A program made the translations under genes and the position numbers. Below are positions 8,496-17,919 of a stretch of 32,472 nucleotides of DNA, piece after piece. The stretch's first letter is position 1; each line of letters begins with the position of its first letter. The notes under the pieces are model-generated. The model did not search any database. It was not told where the DNA came from and was given only the letters and a program-made list of their open reading frames with translations. This stretch comes from PVC group bacterium (GTDB taxonomy: Bacteria; Verrucomicrobiota; Kiritimatiellia; CAIKKV01), in assembly GCA_945898015.1 (NCBI GenBank), contig CAMDGM010000039.1, forward strand, positions 1-32,472. The letters are read 5' to 3'.

Positions 8496-8595
8496 TTTTG
8501 TCTTACACCCGCGCGAAGTTGAGTTTGTGGCAAGAAATTGACAAAGGGTCCTGAAACTGGCATAAAGTTTGCTTTATTCCGCAATGCCGCAAGGA
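8496..8595 (+). promoter_or_regulatory. Repeated promoter module, copy A (TTGACA-N17-CATAAA)
   Basis: TTGACA (8538-8543) and CATAAA (8561-8566) are 17 bases apart, a good sigma-70 layout, about 40 bases before the epimerase ATG. The block is homologous to 21375-21474. Both begin with TCTTACACCC; GAAACTGGCATAAAGT follows at the same 52-base offset, and TTCCGCAATGCCGCAAGGA, which contains the ribosome-binding AAGGA, 24 bases further on. A third site upstream of 20076 shares only the TTGACA to CATAAAG core. TGGCATAAAGTTTGC also fits a sigma-54 pattern, but the other copies do not. Confidence 0.6.
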
Positions 8596-8604
8596 GCGTA
8601 GCCG

Positions 8605-9594
8605 ATGAAGTGTCTGGTCACCGGGGGAACCGGTTTTACGGGGAAAGCGTTGTGCCTCAGGCTCATGAAAGAGGGGCACGCGGTGGTTTCCCTGGATTAT
8701 AAGGCGGGCCTCAAGACCGAAGAGCTCCGGCAGGCGGGCGCCGAGGTCATCATTGGCTCCGTGACCGATGCCGCCATCGTGGCCCGGGCCATGACAGGCG
8801 TGGACACCGTCTACCATCTCGCTGCCGCTTTCCGCGAAATGAACGTGTCCAACACCTTCTACGACGACGTCAACGTGGGCGGCATGCGCACGGTGGCCGA
8901 TGCGGCGGTGAAGGAGAAGGTCCGCCGCCTGATCTACTGCAGCACCTGCGGCGTGCATGGCAACATCGACAATCCGCCCGGCGGCGAGGATGCGCCCATC
9001 CAGCCCGCCGATTACTACCAGCGCACCAAGTACCAGGGCGAGGTGGCCCTGCGGGAATACACGGCCAAGGGCCTCAAGTGGACCATCCTCCGGCCGGCCG
9101 CCATTTATGGGCCCGGCGATCCCGAGCGATTTGTCATGATCTTCAAGCGCGCGGCCAAGGGCTGGTTCCCCATGTTTGGCGGCGGCCGCACGACCTATCA
9201 TCCGCTTTACATCGACAACCTGGTGGACGCGTTCATCCTGGCCACGCCGGACGGGAAAGGTGACGGCGAGGCCTACCTGATCGCCGATGCCGAGTATGTG
9301 GAGATTCGCGAGCTGGTCCGCCGCGCCGGCCTGGCCATGGGCGTGAACGTCAATATCGTCAACCTGCCGATCTGGCCCCTGATCGTGGCCGGGCATGTCT
9401 GCGAAAAGCTCTGCGCGCCTTTTCACATCGCGCCTACGATCTTTCCCCGCCGCGTGGACTGGTATCGCCAGAACCGGGCATTCAAAATCGACAAGGCCCG
9501 CCGCGACCTGGGCTATGATCCCAAGGTCGGACTCGACGAGGGCCTGCGCCGGACGGCGGAATGGTACAAGGCCGAAGGCTATCTGATAGGCTGA
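8605..9594 (+). CDS. NAD-dependent epimerase/dehydratase (extended SDR, 3-beta-HSD-like)
   Basis: The 329-residue cytoplasmic enzyme carries the extended-SDR nucleotide-binding motif TGGTGFTG at residues 6-13, HLAAA near 71, and the catalytic Y138xxxK142 (YYQRTK). ILRPAAIYGPGD follows near residues 157-168. The C-terminal half, with HPLYIDNLVDAFILA, matches nucleotide-sugar epimerases and 3-beta-hydroxysteroid-dehydrogenase-like members. The substrate is probably a sugar nucleotide or polyketide-like ketone and cannot be fixed. AAGGAG lies 9 bases before the ATG. It stands behind the repeated promoter module and is followed after 68 bases by an AraC regulator gene on the same strand. Confidence 0.88.
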   Translation: MKCLVTGGTGFTGKALCLRLMKEGHAVVSLDYKAGLKTEELRQAGAEVIIGSVTDAAIVARAMTGVDTVYHLAAAFREMNVSNTFYDDVNVGGMRTVADAAVKEKVRRLIYCSTCGVHGNIDNPPGGEDAPIQPADYYQRTKYQGEVALREYTAKGLKWTILRPAAIYGPGDPERFVMIFKRAAKGWFPMFGGGRTTYHPLYIDNLVDAFILATPDGKGDGEAYLIADAEYVEIRELVRRAGLAMGVNVNIVNLPIWPLIVAGHVCEKLCAPFHIAPTIFPRRVDWYRQNRAFKIDKARRDLGYDPKVGLDEGLRRTAEWYKAEGYLIG

Positions 9595-9662
9595 CGCGCC
9601 CGCAGGGAATTTTGCCGCTGTATGCGATTCCGGCTTTCTGACGACTTGCGCAAGGAGAGTTC

Positions 9663-10613
9663 ATGAGAGCGCAACGGGACCCTAAAGTGCCGAAGTTCGG
9701 GTGGAAGCGCCAGCGGTCCAAGCATGGGACCGAATATTTCCATTATCCGAGTGATTTTGCCCGACTGCTGTGGCTCTATCCTCTGGCCATGGGCCGGGCG
9801 ACAACATTTCCGGGCACCACGATCCATCACTCTACTCCGGATCGGTATCTTCTTCATTTTGTCGAGAGCGGTGAACTGTGGCACCGGATTAATAACAAAA
9901 CCGTCCTCGCGCGGAGCGGCGAGGCCTGTCTGATGGATCTGGGCCAGGAGGTTGTTCACGGCGCCACCGGCCCGCGTCCGTCGTCGTCGTATTGGGTGAC
10001 GTTCAATGGAAAGGACATGGAGCGCGGCTTCAGCGAACTGCATGCCGACCGCTATCCGATCTTTGCCGGACTGAATGCCGCCGCCATGACCCGCCTTTTC
10101 GGCGAGTTGTTGCGGTTGACGGAGAAAGAGGATATCGCCTACGAGATGCGGGCCGCGGGGATGTTAACGCTGCTGCTGGCGGAGCTGTATGCCGTTCGCG
10201 CCAAGGATCATCCGCCGGTCAGCCTGGGCCGGGGCGCCCGGTTATACTCGGCACCCGTGCGCAAGGGAATCGACTGGATCGTGCGCGAGTATGTGACGCC
10301 CTATTCGTTGAATGAGCTCTTTCAGGCGGTGGGGTACAGCCGTAGTTACTATACGCGGTTGTTCCGCAAAGAGACGGGGGTTCCCCCGGTGGTCTGGTTG
10401 AACCGGTACCGCATCGAACAGGCGCAACGGTTGTTGGCGAACAGCGACAAATCGATTGCGCAGATCGCGCGGGCGGTCGGGATCGCCGATCAGAACTACT
10501 TTGCCCGGCTGTTCCGGCGGATAGTCGGGATAACGGCCCGTAACTTTCGTTTGGCCCGGCGCGAGCCTCCTTCGATTCTGTCGTCGCTACCGGCCGGCGC
10601 CGCGAACGAGTAG
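9663..10613 (+). CDS. AraC-family transcriptional regulator (cupin sensor)
   Basis: The 316-residue protein has an N-terminal cupin-like ligand-binding region (about residues 40-160; LHFVESGELWHRINNKTVLARSG is its typical beta-barrel strand pattern, shown only in part). A C-terminal AraC double helix-turn-helix occupies roughly residues 205-300. Both recognition units are visible: SLNELFQAVGYSRSYYTRLF and SIAQIARAVGIADQNYFARL. AAGGAGAG sits three bases before the ATG. No signal peptide or membrane segment. It lies just upstream of the heparinase-like gene, whose leader has a palindrome, so that gene is a plausible target. Confidence 0.92.
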   Translation: MRAQRDPKVPKFGWKRQRSKHGTEYFHYPSDFARLLWLYPLAMGRATTFPGTTIHHSTPDRYLLHFVESGELWHRINNKTVLARSGEACLMDLGQEVVHGATGPRPSSSYWVTFNGKDMERGFSELHADRYPIFAGLNAAAMTRLFGELLRLTEKEDIAYEMRAAGMLTLLLAELYAVRAKDHPPVSLGRGARLYSAPVRKGIDWIVREYVTPYSLNELFQAVGYSRSYYTRLFRKETGVPPVVWLNRYRIEQAQRLLANSDKSIAQIARAVGIADQNYFARLFRRIVGITARNFRLARREPPSILSSLPAGAANE

Positions 10614-10615
10614 AA

Positions 10616-10633
10616 AGCACAATTGTGCTAAAG
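10616..10633 (+). promoter_or_regulatory. Palindrome AGCACAATTGTGCT with shared AATTGTGCTAA motif
   Basis: A perfect 14-base palindrome (10616-10629) lies 3 bases after the AraC stop and about 70 bases before the heparinase-like ATG. Its right half, AATTGTGCTAA, recurs at 12827-12837 upstream of the beta-helix gene. The TGTGCTAAAGT string resembles an extended -10 box, so this may be the promoter, an operator, or both. Confidence 0.4.
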
Positions 10634-10700
10634 TATTCCTCGGGAGAGGCTGGCGGTCGGGCGGGACGACGGGTATGATGGGGGATTGAGGAGGCCTGCC

Positions 10701-12752
10701 ATGGAAGAGATAAAGGGCGTCGCGCGTTTCATCAAAGAAGCATCCCTGATTCCGTATGCCGCAACGCCGGAGGAGCGGCAGGGGGATGATGAGAGTTTCC
10801 GTCTGGCCGACCTGGCGGTGCGGGGCGTGCTGAGCGTTTATTATAATGGGCATCAAGAGTTTGATGTCGGCCGGGATCCGGTGGATTGGAAGAAAGTGGA
10901 AGCGCATGCGTCCGACGAGCGGCAAGCCTTTTACTTCCGCATGCCGTTCATCACCCAACTCGCTGTCGCGTACAGGCAGACCCGGAAATCCTGTTATGCC
11001 CTGGCGGCCCGGGATTATCTGGATTGTTTCGTGACCACGTATCCGGCGAACCTTCCGGACAGCGGCGTCTGCCTGAAGAATGTCCTAACCCTGGGAATCC
11101 GACTGGCGAACTGTGCAACGGCCTTGCCCCTGCTGGTGGAGGCTCCGGCTTTCGATGAGGTGTTCGCGGGCCGGATGGTGGAGCATCTGCGCTGGCAGGC
11201 CGACTACCTCGACCAGCATCTGGCGCCGAATATCAACTGGCGCGTCTTCACGGCGGACAGCCTGCTGAGGGTTGCCCTGCATATGAGTTTTCTGCCGGAA
11301 GCGGCGGGGTGGCGGGACCATGCGGTTCGCGTTTTGAATGACGCCTGGTTCCGCCAAATTCTCCCCGACAACGTGCACTACGAACGCAATCCGCACTACC
11401 ACGGCGGAATGGCTCGAACGTTTCTGCGCCTGTTTCGACTTCAGCAAGTCCATCCGTCGCTCGGCCTGAAGATGTCGTTGGATCGCCTCTCGGGCATGCA
11501 TGACTTTCTGCTTGCCTGCACCAAGCCGAGCGGATATCCCTGCGGCATTCATGATTCGCAATCGGCGTTTTCCGGGAATCAACGGGATGGCATACACACG
11601 GCTACGGGGGGACAGGGGCACAAGGCCGTGGATAATTTCTCGGCTTGGCGGACGTTTCGTCAACGCGCCAACCTGCCTTTGATCTACCCCCCCGGACACC
11701 AGTATTTCCCCGATGCCGGATTGCTGTTTTCCCGCACGGGCTGGAATGAAGAGGATTCCTGGATCAGCTTCGACGCCACGAAGTGGGGTGGGGGCCATTG
11801 TCATTTGTCGCGCAACAGCATCCAGTTTCATGCCAACCGCCGGACCCTGGTGGTAGATCCCGGGTGGCTGGCGTACGAATCCAACGAGTGGGGGCTGGCC
11901 GGGCGGAGCACGCGGGCGCACAACACCTGCAACCTGAACGGACGGAATCAGCAGGCCACCGATCCGACGCGGACGGATGTTTTTCACGCACCCGGCTATG
12001 ACTGTGCCTTCAGCGTGTACGAGGGCGGCTATTGGGATGCCGATCTGGCGTGGAACTTCACCCATGCGCGGCATGGCCTCTGGGCGCAACACCGGCGCAC
12101 CCTGTTCTGGGTGCAGGATCGCTTCATGTTCGTGGCGGACAGCATGTACCGGTTGCCATGGACGCCCGGCGATCCCGAACAGGAACGACCGGCCTTCGAA
12201 ATGAACTGGCAGTTGTCGGACGGCCCTGCCTTGGATTGCGCGGCGGACGGCTCGCGCGTGGCCGCCCGCTGGGGCGGGTCGAATCTGCTGTTATTGTTTC
12301 CCATCAAGCCGGAAAACGCCGTGTTAAGCGTTCACCAGGGAGAGAAGAATCCGTTGAGCGGCTGGCTGCCCGGGGATAACGAATATGTTCCCGCCCCCCA
12401 GCTCCGGCTCAATACGCCGCGCATGGAGAGGCGGCTGGATTACTACGTGTCGATCCTGATTCCCTACACGGCGGAACAGCCGCCTTCGGTCGAGGTTCAG
12501 GCGAAGAATCCCCGGGGGCAAATCGGCTTCGTCAAACTCAAGTGGGGGGATGGTTCGGTTGACGAAGTCCACTGGAGCTGCGGCTTCAACATGATGCTCG
12601 ACCGGGTGGACGACTTCGCCACGGACTCTTCCCTGGTGCACCTGCGGCGGGATGTCGCGGGGCGCGTGGTGAAGGGCTGCATGGTGAACGGAACGTATTT
12701 GAAGCCGTATATCGGCGAGAGCTTCAACCAGCCCACGACCGTGGCCTTTTGA
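10701..12752 (+). CDS. Heparinase II/III-like family protein (polysaccharide lyase type)
   Basis: This is a 683-residue protein. Residues about 1-310 form an alpha/alpha-toroid-like helical region containing N230-PHYHGG, where lyases carry Tyr/His. The C-terminal beta-sandwich has the Heparinase_II/III signature: H366 and H368 in GGHCHLSRNSI, DPGW near 387, and RSTRAHNT at 402-409. Such enzymes cleave uronic-acid glycosidic bonds in glycosaminoglycans or alginate by beta-elimination. The usual signal peptide is absent, so it would act on imported oligosaccharide. The ATG at 10701 is preferred over a TTG at 10686 because GAGGAGG lies 7 bases before it. The upstream AraC gene is its likely regulator. 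Confidence 0.82.
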   Translation: MEEIKGVARFIKEASLIPYAATPEERQGDDESFRLADLAVRGVLSVYYNGHQEFDVGRDPVDWKKVEAHASDERQAFYFRMPFITQLAVAYRQTRKSCYALAARDYLDCFVTTYPANLPDSGVCLKNVLTLGIRLANCATALPLLVEAPAFDEVFAGRMVEHLRWQADYLDQHLAPNINWRVFTADSLLRVALHMSFLPEAAGWRDHAVRVLNDAWFRQILPDNVHYERNPHYHGGMARTFLRLFRLQQVHPSLGLKMSLDRLSGMHDFLLACTKPSGYPCGIHDSQSAFSGNQRDGIHTATGGQGHKAVDNFSAWRTFRQRANLPLIYPPGHQYFPDAGLLFSRTGWNEEDSWISFDATKWGGGHCHLSRNSIQFHANRRTLVVDPGWLAYESNEWGLAGRSTRAHNTCNLNGRNQQATDPTRTDVFHAPGYDCAFSVYEGGYWDADLAWNFTHARHGLWAQHRRTLFWVQDRFMFVADSMYRLPWTPGDPEQERPAFEMNWQLSDGPALDCAADGSRVAARWGGSNLLLLFPIKPENAVLSVHQGEKNPLSGWLPGDNEYVPAPQLRLNTPRMERRLDYYVSILIPYTAEQPPSVEVQAKNPRGQIGFVKLKWGDGSVDEVHWSCGFNMMLDRVDDFATDSSLVHLRRDVAGRVVKGCMVNGTYLKPYIGESFNQPTTVAF

Positions 12753-12826
12753 TAGTCGGGGCGCGGGCCCCAGGTTGAGCGAAGAGCCATGCGCTCCGGA
12801 GCGAAGAACCCCCTTTTCGAGGGCGT

Positions 12827-12837
12827 AATTGTGCTAA
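12827..12837 (+). promoter_or_regulatory. AATTGTGCTAA motif upstream of the beta-helix gene
   Basis: The 190-base gap 12753-12942 holds this copy of the 11-base motif also found at 10621-10631, followed by TAATAT, giving a TG-extended -10-like box. A palindrome CGCTCCGGAGCG (12792-12803) and a GGGGC/GCCCC hairpin (12758-12771) precede it. Either could mark the end of the heparinase-like transcript, though no T-run follows. GGAGGAG precedes the next ATG. Confidence 0.35.
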
Positions 12838-12942
12838 TAATATCGGCGGACTGGGCGTGCAAAGGCCCGGGGGTTGTGATAAATTTTAATAGATTTGTTA
12901 GACGTGTGAGTACGTTTTAGTAGGAATGCGGGAGGAGTCCAT

Positions 12943-15640
12943 ATGAACAGGCGCTTGGTTCTATCGTGGGGTCGGCGGGCGATGGCCTCGATGAGTGTTC
13001 TGTCGGTTCTGTTGCTTTCGGCACAAACCACGCACGCCGGCGTGCGTTACCACGTGGCCACCAACGGAGTCGATACCGCCAACGGCTTGAGCTGGGCCAC
13101 GGCGCTGGTGACGATTTCCAACGCCATGACACGGGTGGGCGAGGGCGATACCGTCATGCTCTCGAACGGAACCTTCGCGATCACGGCCCAGATTAACCTG
13201 ACGAACGCAGTCACCTTCACCAGCACGAACGGCTGGGCGTATACAACGGTCGATGCCGGCAACATCGCCGGCCGCCGGGTCTTTTATATGACGAACGAAG
13301 GCGCCGTGATTGACGGGCTCACCATCATGCGGGGCAATGGAGATGGCAGTTCCGTAAACCCCAAAAATAATGGCGGCGGGGTATGGATGGCGGCGGGGCG
13401 TGTGCAGAACTGTCTGCTCACGAATAATATCGGGTTCACGCACGGGGGCAATGTTTACATGACGGGCGGGACGGTGTCGAATTGCACGCTGACAAAGGGG
13501 AGCGCCTCATACGATCAAGGTGGCGGCGTGTATATCAGCGGAAGCGGCGCCGTGGTTCAGAATTGCACGATCCGCAACAATTCGTCAGTACGTGAGGGCG
13601 GAGGCATAGGCATCGGGGCCGGAGGGGGGAACCGTTCGCAACTGTACGATTACGGCCAACTTCGCCGCGAGCCGGGAAAACGGCGCCATCTACATGGTGA
13701 CTGGGCTTGTCGAAAATTGCCTGATCGCGAGCAATACCGCAGCCAACTATTATAATCGCGGCACCGTCAGCCTGGACGGCGGGGGAGAGGTGCGTTACTG
13801 CACGGTGGTGGACAACCAATCGGGTGGTTCCAGCGCCGGCATCTGGGCCAGCGGCGCCAATGCGGTCGTTCGCAACTGCATTGTTTACAATAACACCCTC
13901 AACTGGGGCGTGGTCAAGGATGTGGTTTACTCGGGTGCGAAAATCACCTATTCCTGTTCGCCCGACCTGACCAATGGCGTCAACGGCAATCTCACGGGCA
14001 ACCCCGACTTCATCGCTCGGTCGGCGGGGGATTACCGGCTTTCTCCCGGATCGATCTGCATCGATGCCGGAACCAATCTCCTCGGCATCGGCGTTGACCT
14101 GGAGGGGTCCATACGCCCCAAGGATGGCAACGGGGACGGAATGGCTACGGCCGACATGGGTTGCTACGAAGCGCCTGACGCAACGGGCGGGGTCTTCCGC
14201 TGTAATTTCACCGCCCCCGTCACGGCGGCGAATGGTTCGCTGAACGTGCAATTCACCGCCATCGTTGCGGGCCCGAAAACAAACGGGCTCGTGTATAGGT
14301 GGGACTATGACAACACCGGCAGCGTGGACGAACAGGGCGCGGACAAGCAGGTTGTGACGCACACCTACACCACCGGCGTCTTCTCGGTGTCGTTGACGGT
14401 CAGCAATGACAATAGCGATGTCGCCAACCGGATCAAGCAGTCGTACATCACGGTTTATACCGCGAACACCTATGTGGCAACCAATGGGGCGCACGTCGTG
14501 CCGTTTGCCACATGGTCAACGGCGGCGACCAACATCCAGGCGGCGGTGGACAGCGTGATGGAGGGTGGTTCCGTTACCGTCAGTAACGGCACCTACGTGG
14601 TCAACGAGCACGTTGTCCTGACCAAGGCTGTTTCCGTAAGGTCCGTCAACGGCGCCGGGGTGACGATGGTAAAGAGGGGCAGTGCCGTGACCCGGTTGTT
14701 CAGTCTTTCTCATTCGAATGCCGTCATCGACGGGTTTACACTGCTGAACGGGATTGCACCCAGTTCATTGGACATGGGCGGGGGAGTATATATGGCGGCC
14801 GGCACAGTGATGAACTGTATTATCACGAATGGGGTGGCGCAGTGTGGCGGGGGCGTCTACATGCTGAGTGGAATGGTTACGAACAGTACCGTAATCAATT
14901 GCGCGGTCAATACGGTCAATCCACAGCGCGGCGCCGGCATCTGCATGGAGAATGGACTGGCAGTAGCTTGTGATGTTCTCAATAACGTCGGTACCCGCAG
15001 TGCCAGCGGAGTCTACATGAGCGCCGGTGAACTGCGGGGTTGCCGGGTCCGCGGCAACTCCGGCGGATTTGGCGCGGCGATCTTTATGGCAGGCCCCAGT
15101 CTGGCAAGGAACTGCCTGATCACTGGGAACAAGGGAGGCGGGTGGGGAACGACCTACGGCGACGGCGGGGGGGTATGGATGAACCATGCCGGTGCGCGCA
15201 TCGAGAACTGTACCGTGGTGGGCAATTCGACTACCAATACCTCCGCTGGAGGATACGGGGGCGGAATCTGTTTGCGGGCAGGAGCTGTCACGAACTGCAT
15301 CGTCTATTACAACAAGGCCTATTCGGCGAGCAATGATATCGCCATCTCCGGAGCCACAAATGTCGGATACACCTGTTCGCCGGATCTGACGGCTGTTGTG
15401 AATGGCAACATCACAGCCCCACCGCTGTTTGTCAATGCCGGCGGAGGATACGGCCTTACCCATACGAACGGCGATTATCATCTCAGTGCGTTATCGCCGT
15501 GCCTGGGTGCAGGCCTGATTCAGTCCTGGATGAGCGGGGCAACTGAACTTGACGGGCGGCCCCGCACCCGGAACAACCGAGTGGACCTGGGGTGCTATCA
15601 GGCGCTTCCACCTCCGGGCACGCTTCTTTTCATTCGATAG
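12943..15640 (+). pseudogene. Secreted double right-handed beta-helix protein with PKD domain, frameshifted in a G6 run
   Basis: Joined across one frameshift this encodes about 898 residues. Order: signal peptide 1-32 (cleavage after TTHA), first right-handed beta-helix with recurring GGGVY, NCTI and NN turns, a choice-of-anchor-Q-like segment (ICIDAGTNLLG ... DMGCYEA), a PKD domain (YRWDYDNTGSVDE ... TYTTGVFSVSLTVSN), a second beta-helix, and a second anchor-Q-like end (DLGCYQA). The first frame runs to 13755 but loses sense after 13623. The other frame resumes with GTVRNCTITANF right at a run of six G (13624-13629). One G fewer restores a continuous repeat. The G6 could be a phase-variable tract, a real mutation or an assembly error. 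The family is exported surface proteins or carbohydrate-active beta-helices. Confidence 0.8.
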
Positions 15641-15756
15641 CACGTTGTTCCCTCCAATGGCTTGGCCGCTGGTGCAACGCCGGCGCACTGCGGCTGCGGG
15701 GGCGAAGAACGCTTGTTCCACTCCGAGATACGGTAAGCGACAAATAGGGAAACAAG

Positions 15757-16527
15757 ATGATGACAGGCAAACTTGCCGGCAAGACAGCGATTGTAACCGG
15801 CGCCACCAGCGGCATCGGCCGTGGCATTGCGGAACTCTTTGCGGAAGAGGGCGCTGCCGTGGTGATTGGCGGGCGGAATAAGGCGCGGGGGCGGGAGGTC
15901 GTGAACGCCATTGTCGGCCGGGGCGGCCGGGCGGTTTTCGTGGCCGGCGATGTGGCCGGGGTGGCGACGAACCGGCGCCTCGTGAAGGCGGCCCTCCGCG
16001 AGTTCGGCGGGGTGGATATCCTGGCCCCGAACGCGGCGGCGCTGGGAATCGGGAGCATTCTTGAGTTATCTATTAAGGACTGGAAGGCGACGCTCGACAT
16101 CAACCTTAACTCGGTGTTTTACCTGGTCAAGCTGGCGGCGCCCGAAATGCTCAAACGGCGGGGCGGAAGCATCGTGGTGACCGGCTCCATTGCGGCCTTC
16201 AAGGCCTTCCCGAATCATCCCGCGTATTGCGCCTCCAAGGGCGCGTTGATTCCCCTGGTTCGCCAGCTGGCCATCGATCTGGCCCCGCGGATCCGGATTA
16301 ATGTGCTGTGCCCGGGACAGGTCGACACCCCGCTGCTGAGGGATTCCGTGCGGGCGTTCCCCCATCCCGAAACCATTATCCGGCAGACCGTGCAGCGGAT
16401 TCCCATGAAGCGGTTGGGCACGCCGGACGATGTGGCCCGGGCCGCGCTTTTCCTCGCCAGCGACGAGTCGTCGTGGATGACCGGGTCGGCGGTAACTTTG
16501 GATGGCGGCGTCATGACGGGCGCGTGA
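15757..16527 (+). CDS. SDR-family oxidoreductase (classical, FabG/glucose-dehydrogenase-like)
   Basis: The 256-residue enzyme has the classical short-chain dehydrogenase set: TGATSGIG cofactor motif at 14-21, N116 in DINLNS, S144 in VTGSIA, and Y157xxxK161 in YCASK. The end, SWMTGSAVTLDGGVMTG, is the normal C-terminal tetramer segment. It would oxidise or reduce a sugar or acyl substrate with NAD(P). The common NAG motif is PNA here, a minor variant. AGGGAAACAAG precedes an ATGATG start. It lies 15 bases before the GH84-like gene, so they are probably co-transcribed and part of one catabolic route. Confidence 0.92.
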   Translation: MMTGKLAGKTAIVTGATSGIGRGIAELFAEEGAAVVIGGRNKARGREVVNAIVGRGGRAVFVAGDVAGVATNRRLVKAALREFGGVDILAPNAAALGIGSILELSIKDWKATLDINLNSVFYLVKLAAPEMLKRRGGSIVVTGSIAAFKAFPNHPAYCASKGALIPLVRQLAIDLAPRIRINVLCPGQVDTPLLRDSVRAFPHPETIIRQTVQRIPMKRLGTPDDVARAALFLASDESSWMTGSAVTLDGGVMTGA

Positions 16528-16542
16528 GAGGGGCGAAGACAC

Positions 16543-17919
16543 ATGGCGACTCATCCGTCGGAACCGGCCTATCGGGGCGTGCTGGAGGGGTTCTATGGCG
16601 TCCGCTGGACGCATGCCGACCGGCTGGCCTTGCTGGATAAAATGCCGGCCTGGAACATGAATCTCTATATTTATTCCGCCCGGAACGATCCGTACCACCG
16701 GCATGGGTGGGCGATTCCGTACCCCCGCGACGAGATGCGCCAATTCGGGGAGCTGGCGGCCCGGGCCGCCAAACGCAAGGTGATGTTTTCCATCGCGATA
16801 TCGCCGGGCCCCGATTATGCGCCGGCGCGCTCGGAGCATCGCCGTCTGCTGATGCGGAAGCTCCGGCAATTTTGCGAGGTCGGCTGCCAGCTGTTCCCGA
16901 TCTTTTACGACGGCCAAACTGCTCCCGTCGATTTCAACGGGGCCAGCGGGGTGGCCCACGCGGAAAAGCAGGCGGCGGTGATCAATTATTTTCTGGAGAA
17001 GCTGGGGGAGATCACGCCGCAGGCACGCGTCCTGTGCTGTCCCGCCGAATATGGCAGCACGCGGAAAAGCGAGTACCTGGTCCGCCTGCACGACCGCCTG
17101 GACCGGCGGGTGGAGGTGATGTGCGCCAGCGTGGATGAGCCGGATGCCCGGGCGCTTTCCAGAAAGCATTGCCCCCGGACGTGGCCGAAAACCTTTTCCA
17201 ACCAAGGGGCGGAAACCTATTTCCGCCACTTCGGGCGGAAGCCCTTCCTGTGGGATAATTTCAACTGCGCGGACTTCGCGCTCAACCAGCTCAACTGGTC
17301 GCCCTACCAGGGCCGCGGAGATCGGCTGGACACGCTGTGCGCCGGCATCGTGTTGAATCCGCAGCAATTGGCCTTGATCAACGAGCCGTTCTTTGGAACG
17401 GCGGGCGAATACTTCGGCAATCCGAAGGCGTACCACCCGCGGATGGCCATGAAGCGCAGCCTGGCGGCCAGCCTGGGGAAAGACGGCGCCACGGTCGGCC
17501 GGATCCTGGCGCAATGGTTCACGACGGAATGGTCGGGTTACCTTTCCAGCGAGGAGAACCTGCCGGACCTGAGCAGCGGGCTTTCCGGCGGAACGGTCCG
17601 GCGGCGGCGATTCCTGCGGCAGGTGAAACGGGTTCTGGCGCCGCTGCGGGTGCTGGAGTCACGGTTCAACCGCACGATCATGCCCCCCGACTGGGCCTGC
17701 CACCTGAGCGCCTACGTGAGGTTGCTTGCCGCGTGGGGCAAGGCCATGGACGAATTGTGCGAGGCCGCGCTGGCGGAAACGCCGCTTCCGGCGGAGCAAG
17801 GCCAGAGGGCCCGGCGCGCGCTCATGGAATTGCGCGGCGCCAGCAACCGGCTTCCGGAGTCGCTACTGGATTATCTGGCTGGGATGTCGGTCGGATTGGG
17901 GGCGGATGATGGACTTTAA
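16543..17919 (+). CDS. GH84-like beta-N-acetylglucosaminidase family protein with altered catalytic pair
   Basis: The 458-residue protein matches the catalytic barrel of glycoside hydrolase family 84 (NagJ / O-GlcNAcase-like). Visible signatures are YRGVLEGFYGVRWTHADR (10-27), MNLYIYSARNDPYHR (39-53), FSIAISPGPDY (82-92), WDNFNCAD (237-244) and SPYQGR (253-258). The family's catalytic Asp-Asp pair should sit at FYDGQT (121-126): D123 is present, but the second Asp, the general acid/base, is Gly124. It may be inactive on standard substrates, use another residue, or act as a binding protein. No signal peptide, and none of the C-terminal modules usual in secreted members. Its end overlaps the nitroreductase start by 11 bases. 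Confidence 0.82.
   Translation: MATHPSEPAYRGVLEGFYGVRWTHADRLALLDKMPAWNMNLYIYSARNDPYHRHGWAIPYPRDEMRQFGELAARAAKRKVMFSIAISPGPDYAPARSEHRRLLMRKLRQFCEVGCQLFPIFYDGQTAPVDFNGASGVAHAEKQAAVINYFLEKLGEITPQARVLCCPAEYGSTRKSEYLVRLHDRLDRRVEVMCASVDEPDARALSRKHCPRTWPKTFSNQGAETYFRHFGRKPFLWDNFNCADFALNQLNWSPYQGRGDRLDTLCAGIVLNPQQLALINEPFFGTAGEYFGNPKAYHPRMAMKRSLAASLGKDGATVGRILAQWFTTEWSGYLSSEENLPDLSSGLSGGTVRRRRFLRQVKRVLAPLRVLESRFNRTIMPPDWACHLSAYVRLLAAWGKAMDELCEAALAETPLPAEQGQRARRALMELRGASNRLPESLLDYLAGMSVGLGADDGL

Noticed and set aside
8557..8574. Sigma-54 promoter (GG-N10-GC) in the epimerase leader
   Set aside because: TGGCATAAAGTTTGC fits, but the paralogous sites at 21436 and 20042 lack the GC element while keeping the TTG-N-CATAAA layout, so sigma-70 is favoured.
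12758..12803. Intrinsic terminator after the heparinase-like gene
   Set aside because: Two GC hairpins are present but neither is followed by a T-run.
16066..17514. 482-residue minus-strand open frame
   Set aside because: Antisense to the SDR and GH84-like genes; low-complexity Arg/Pro/Gly composition typical of shadow frames in GC-rich DNA.
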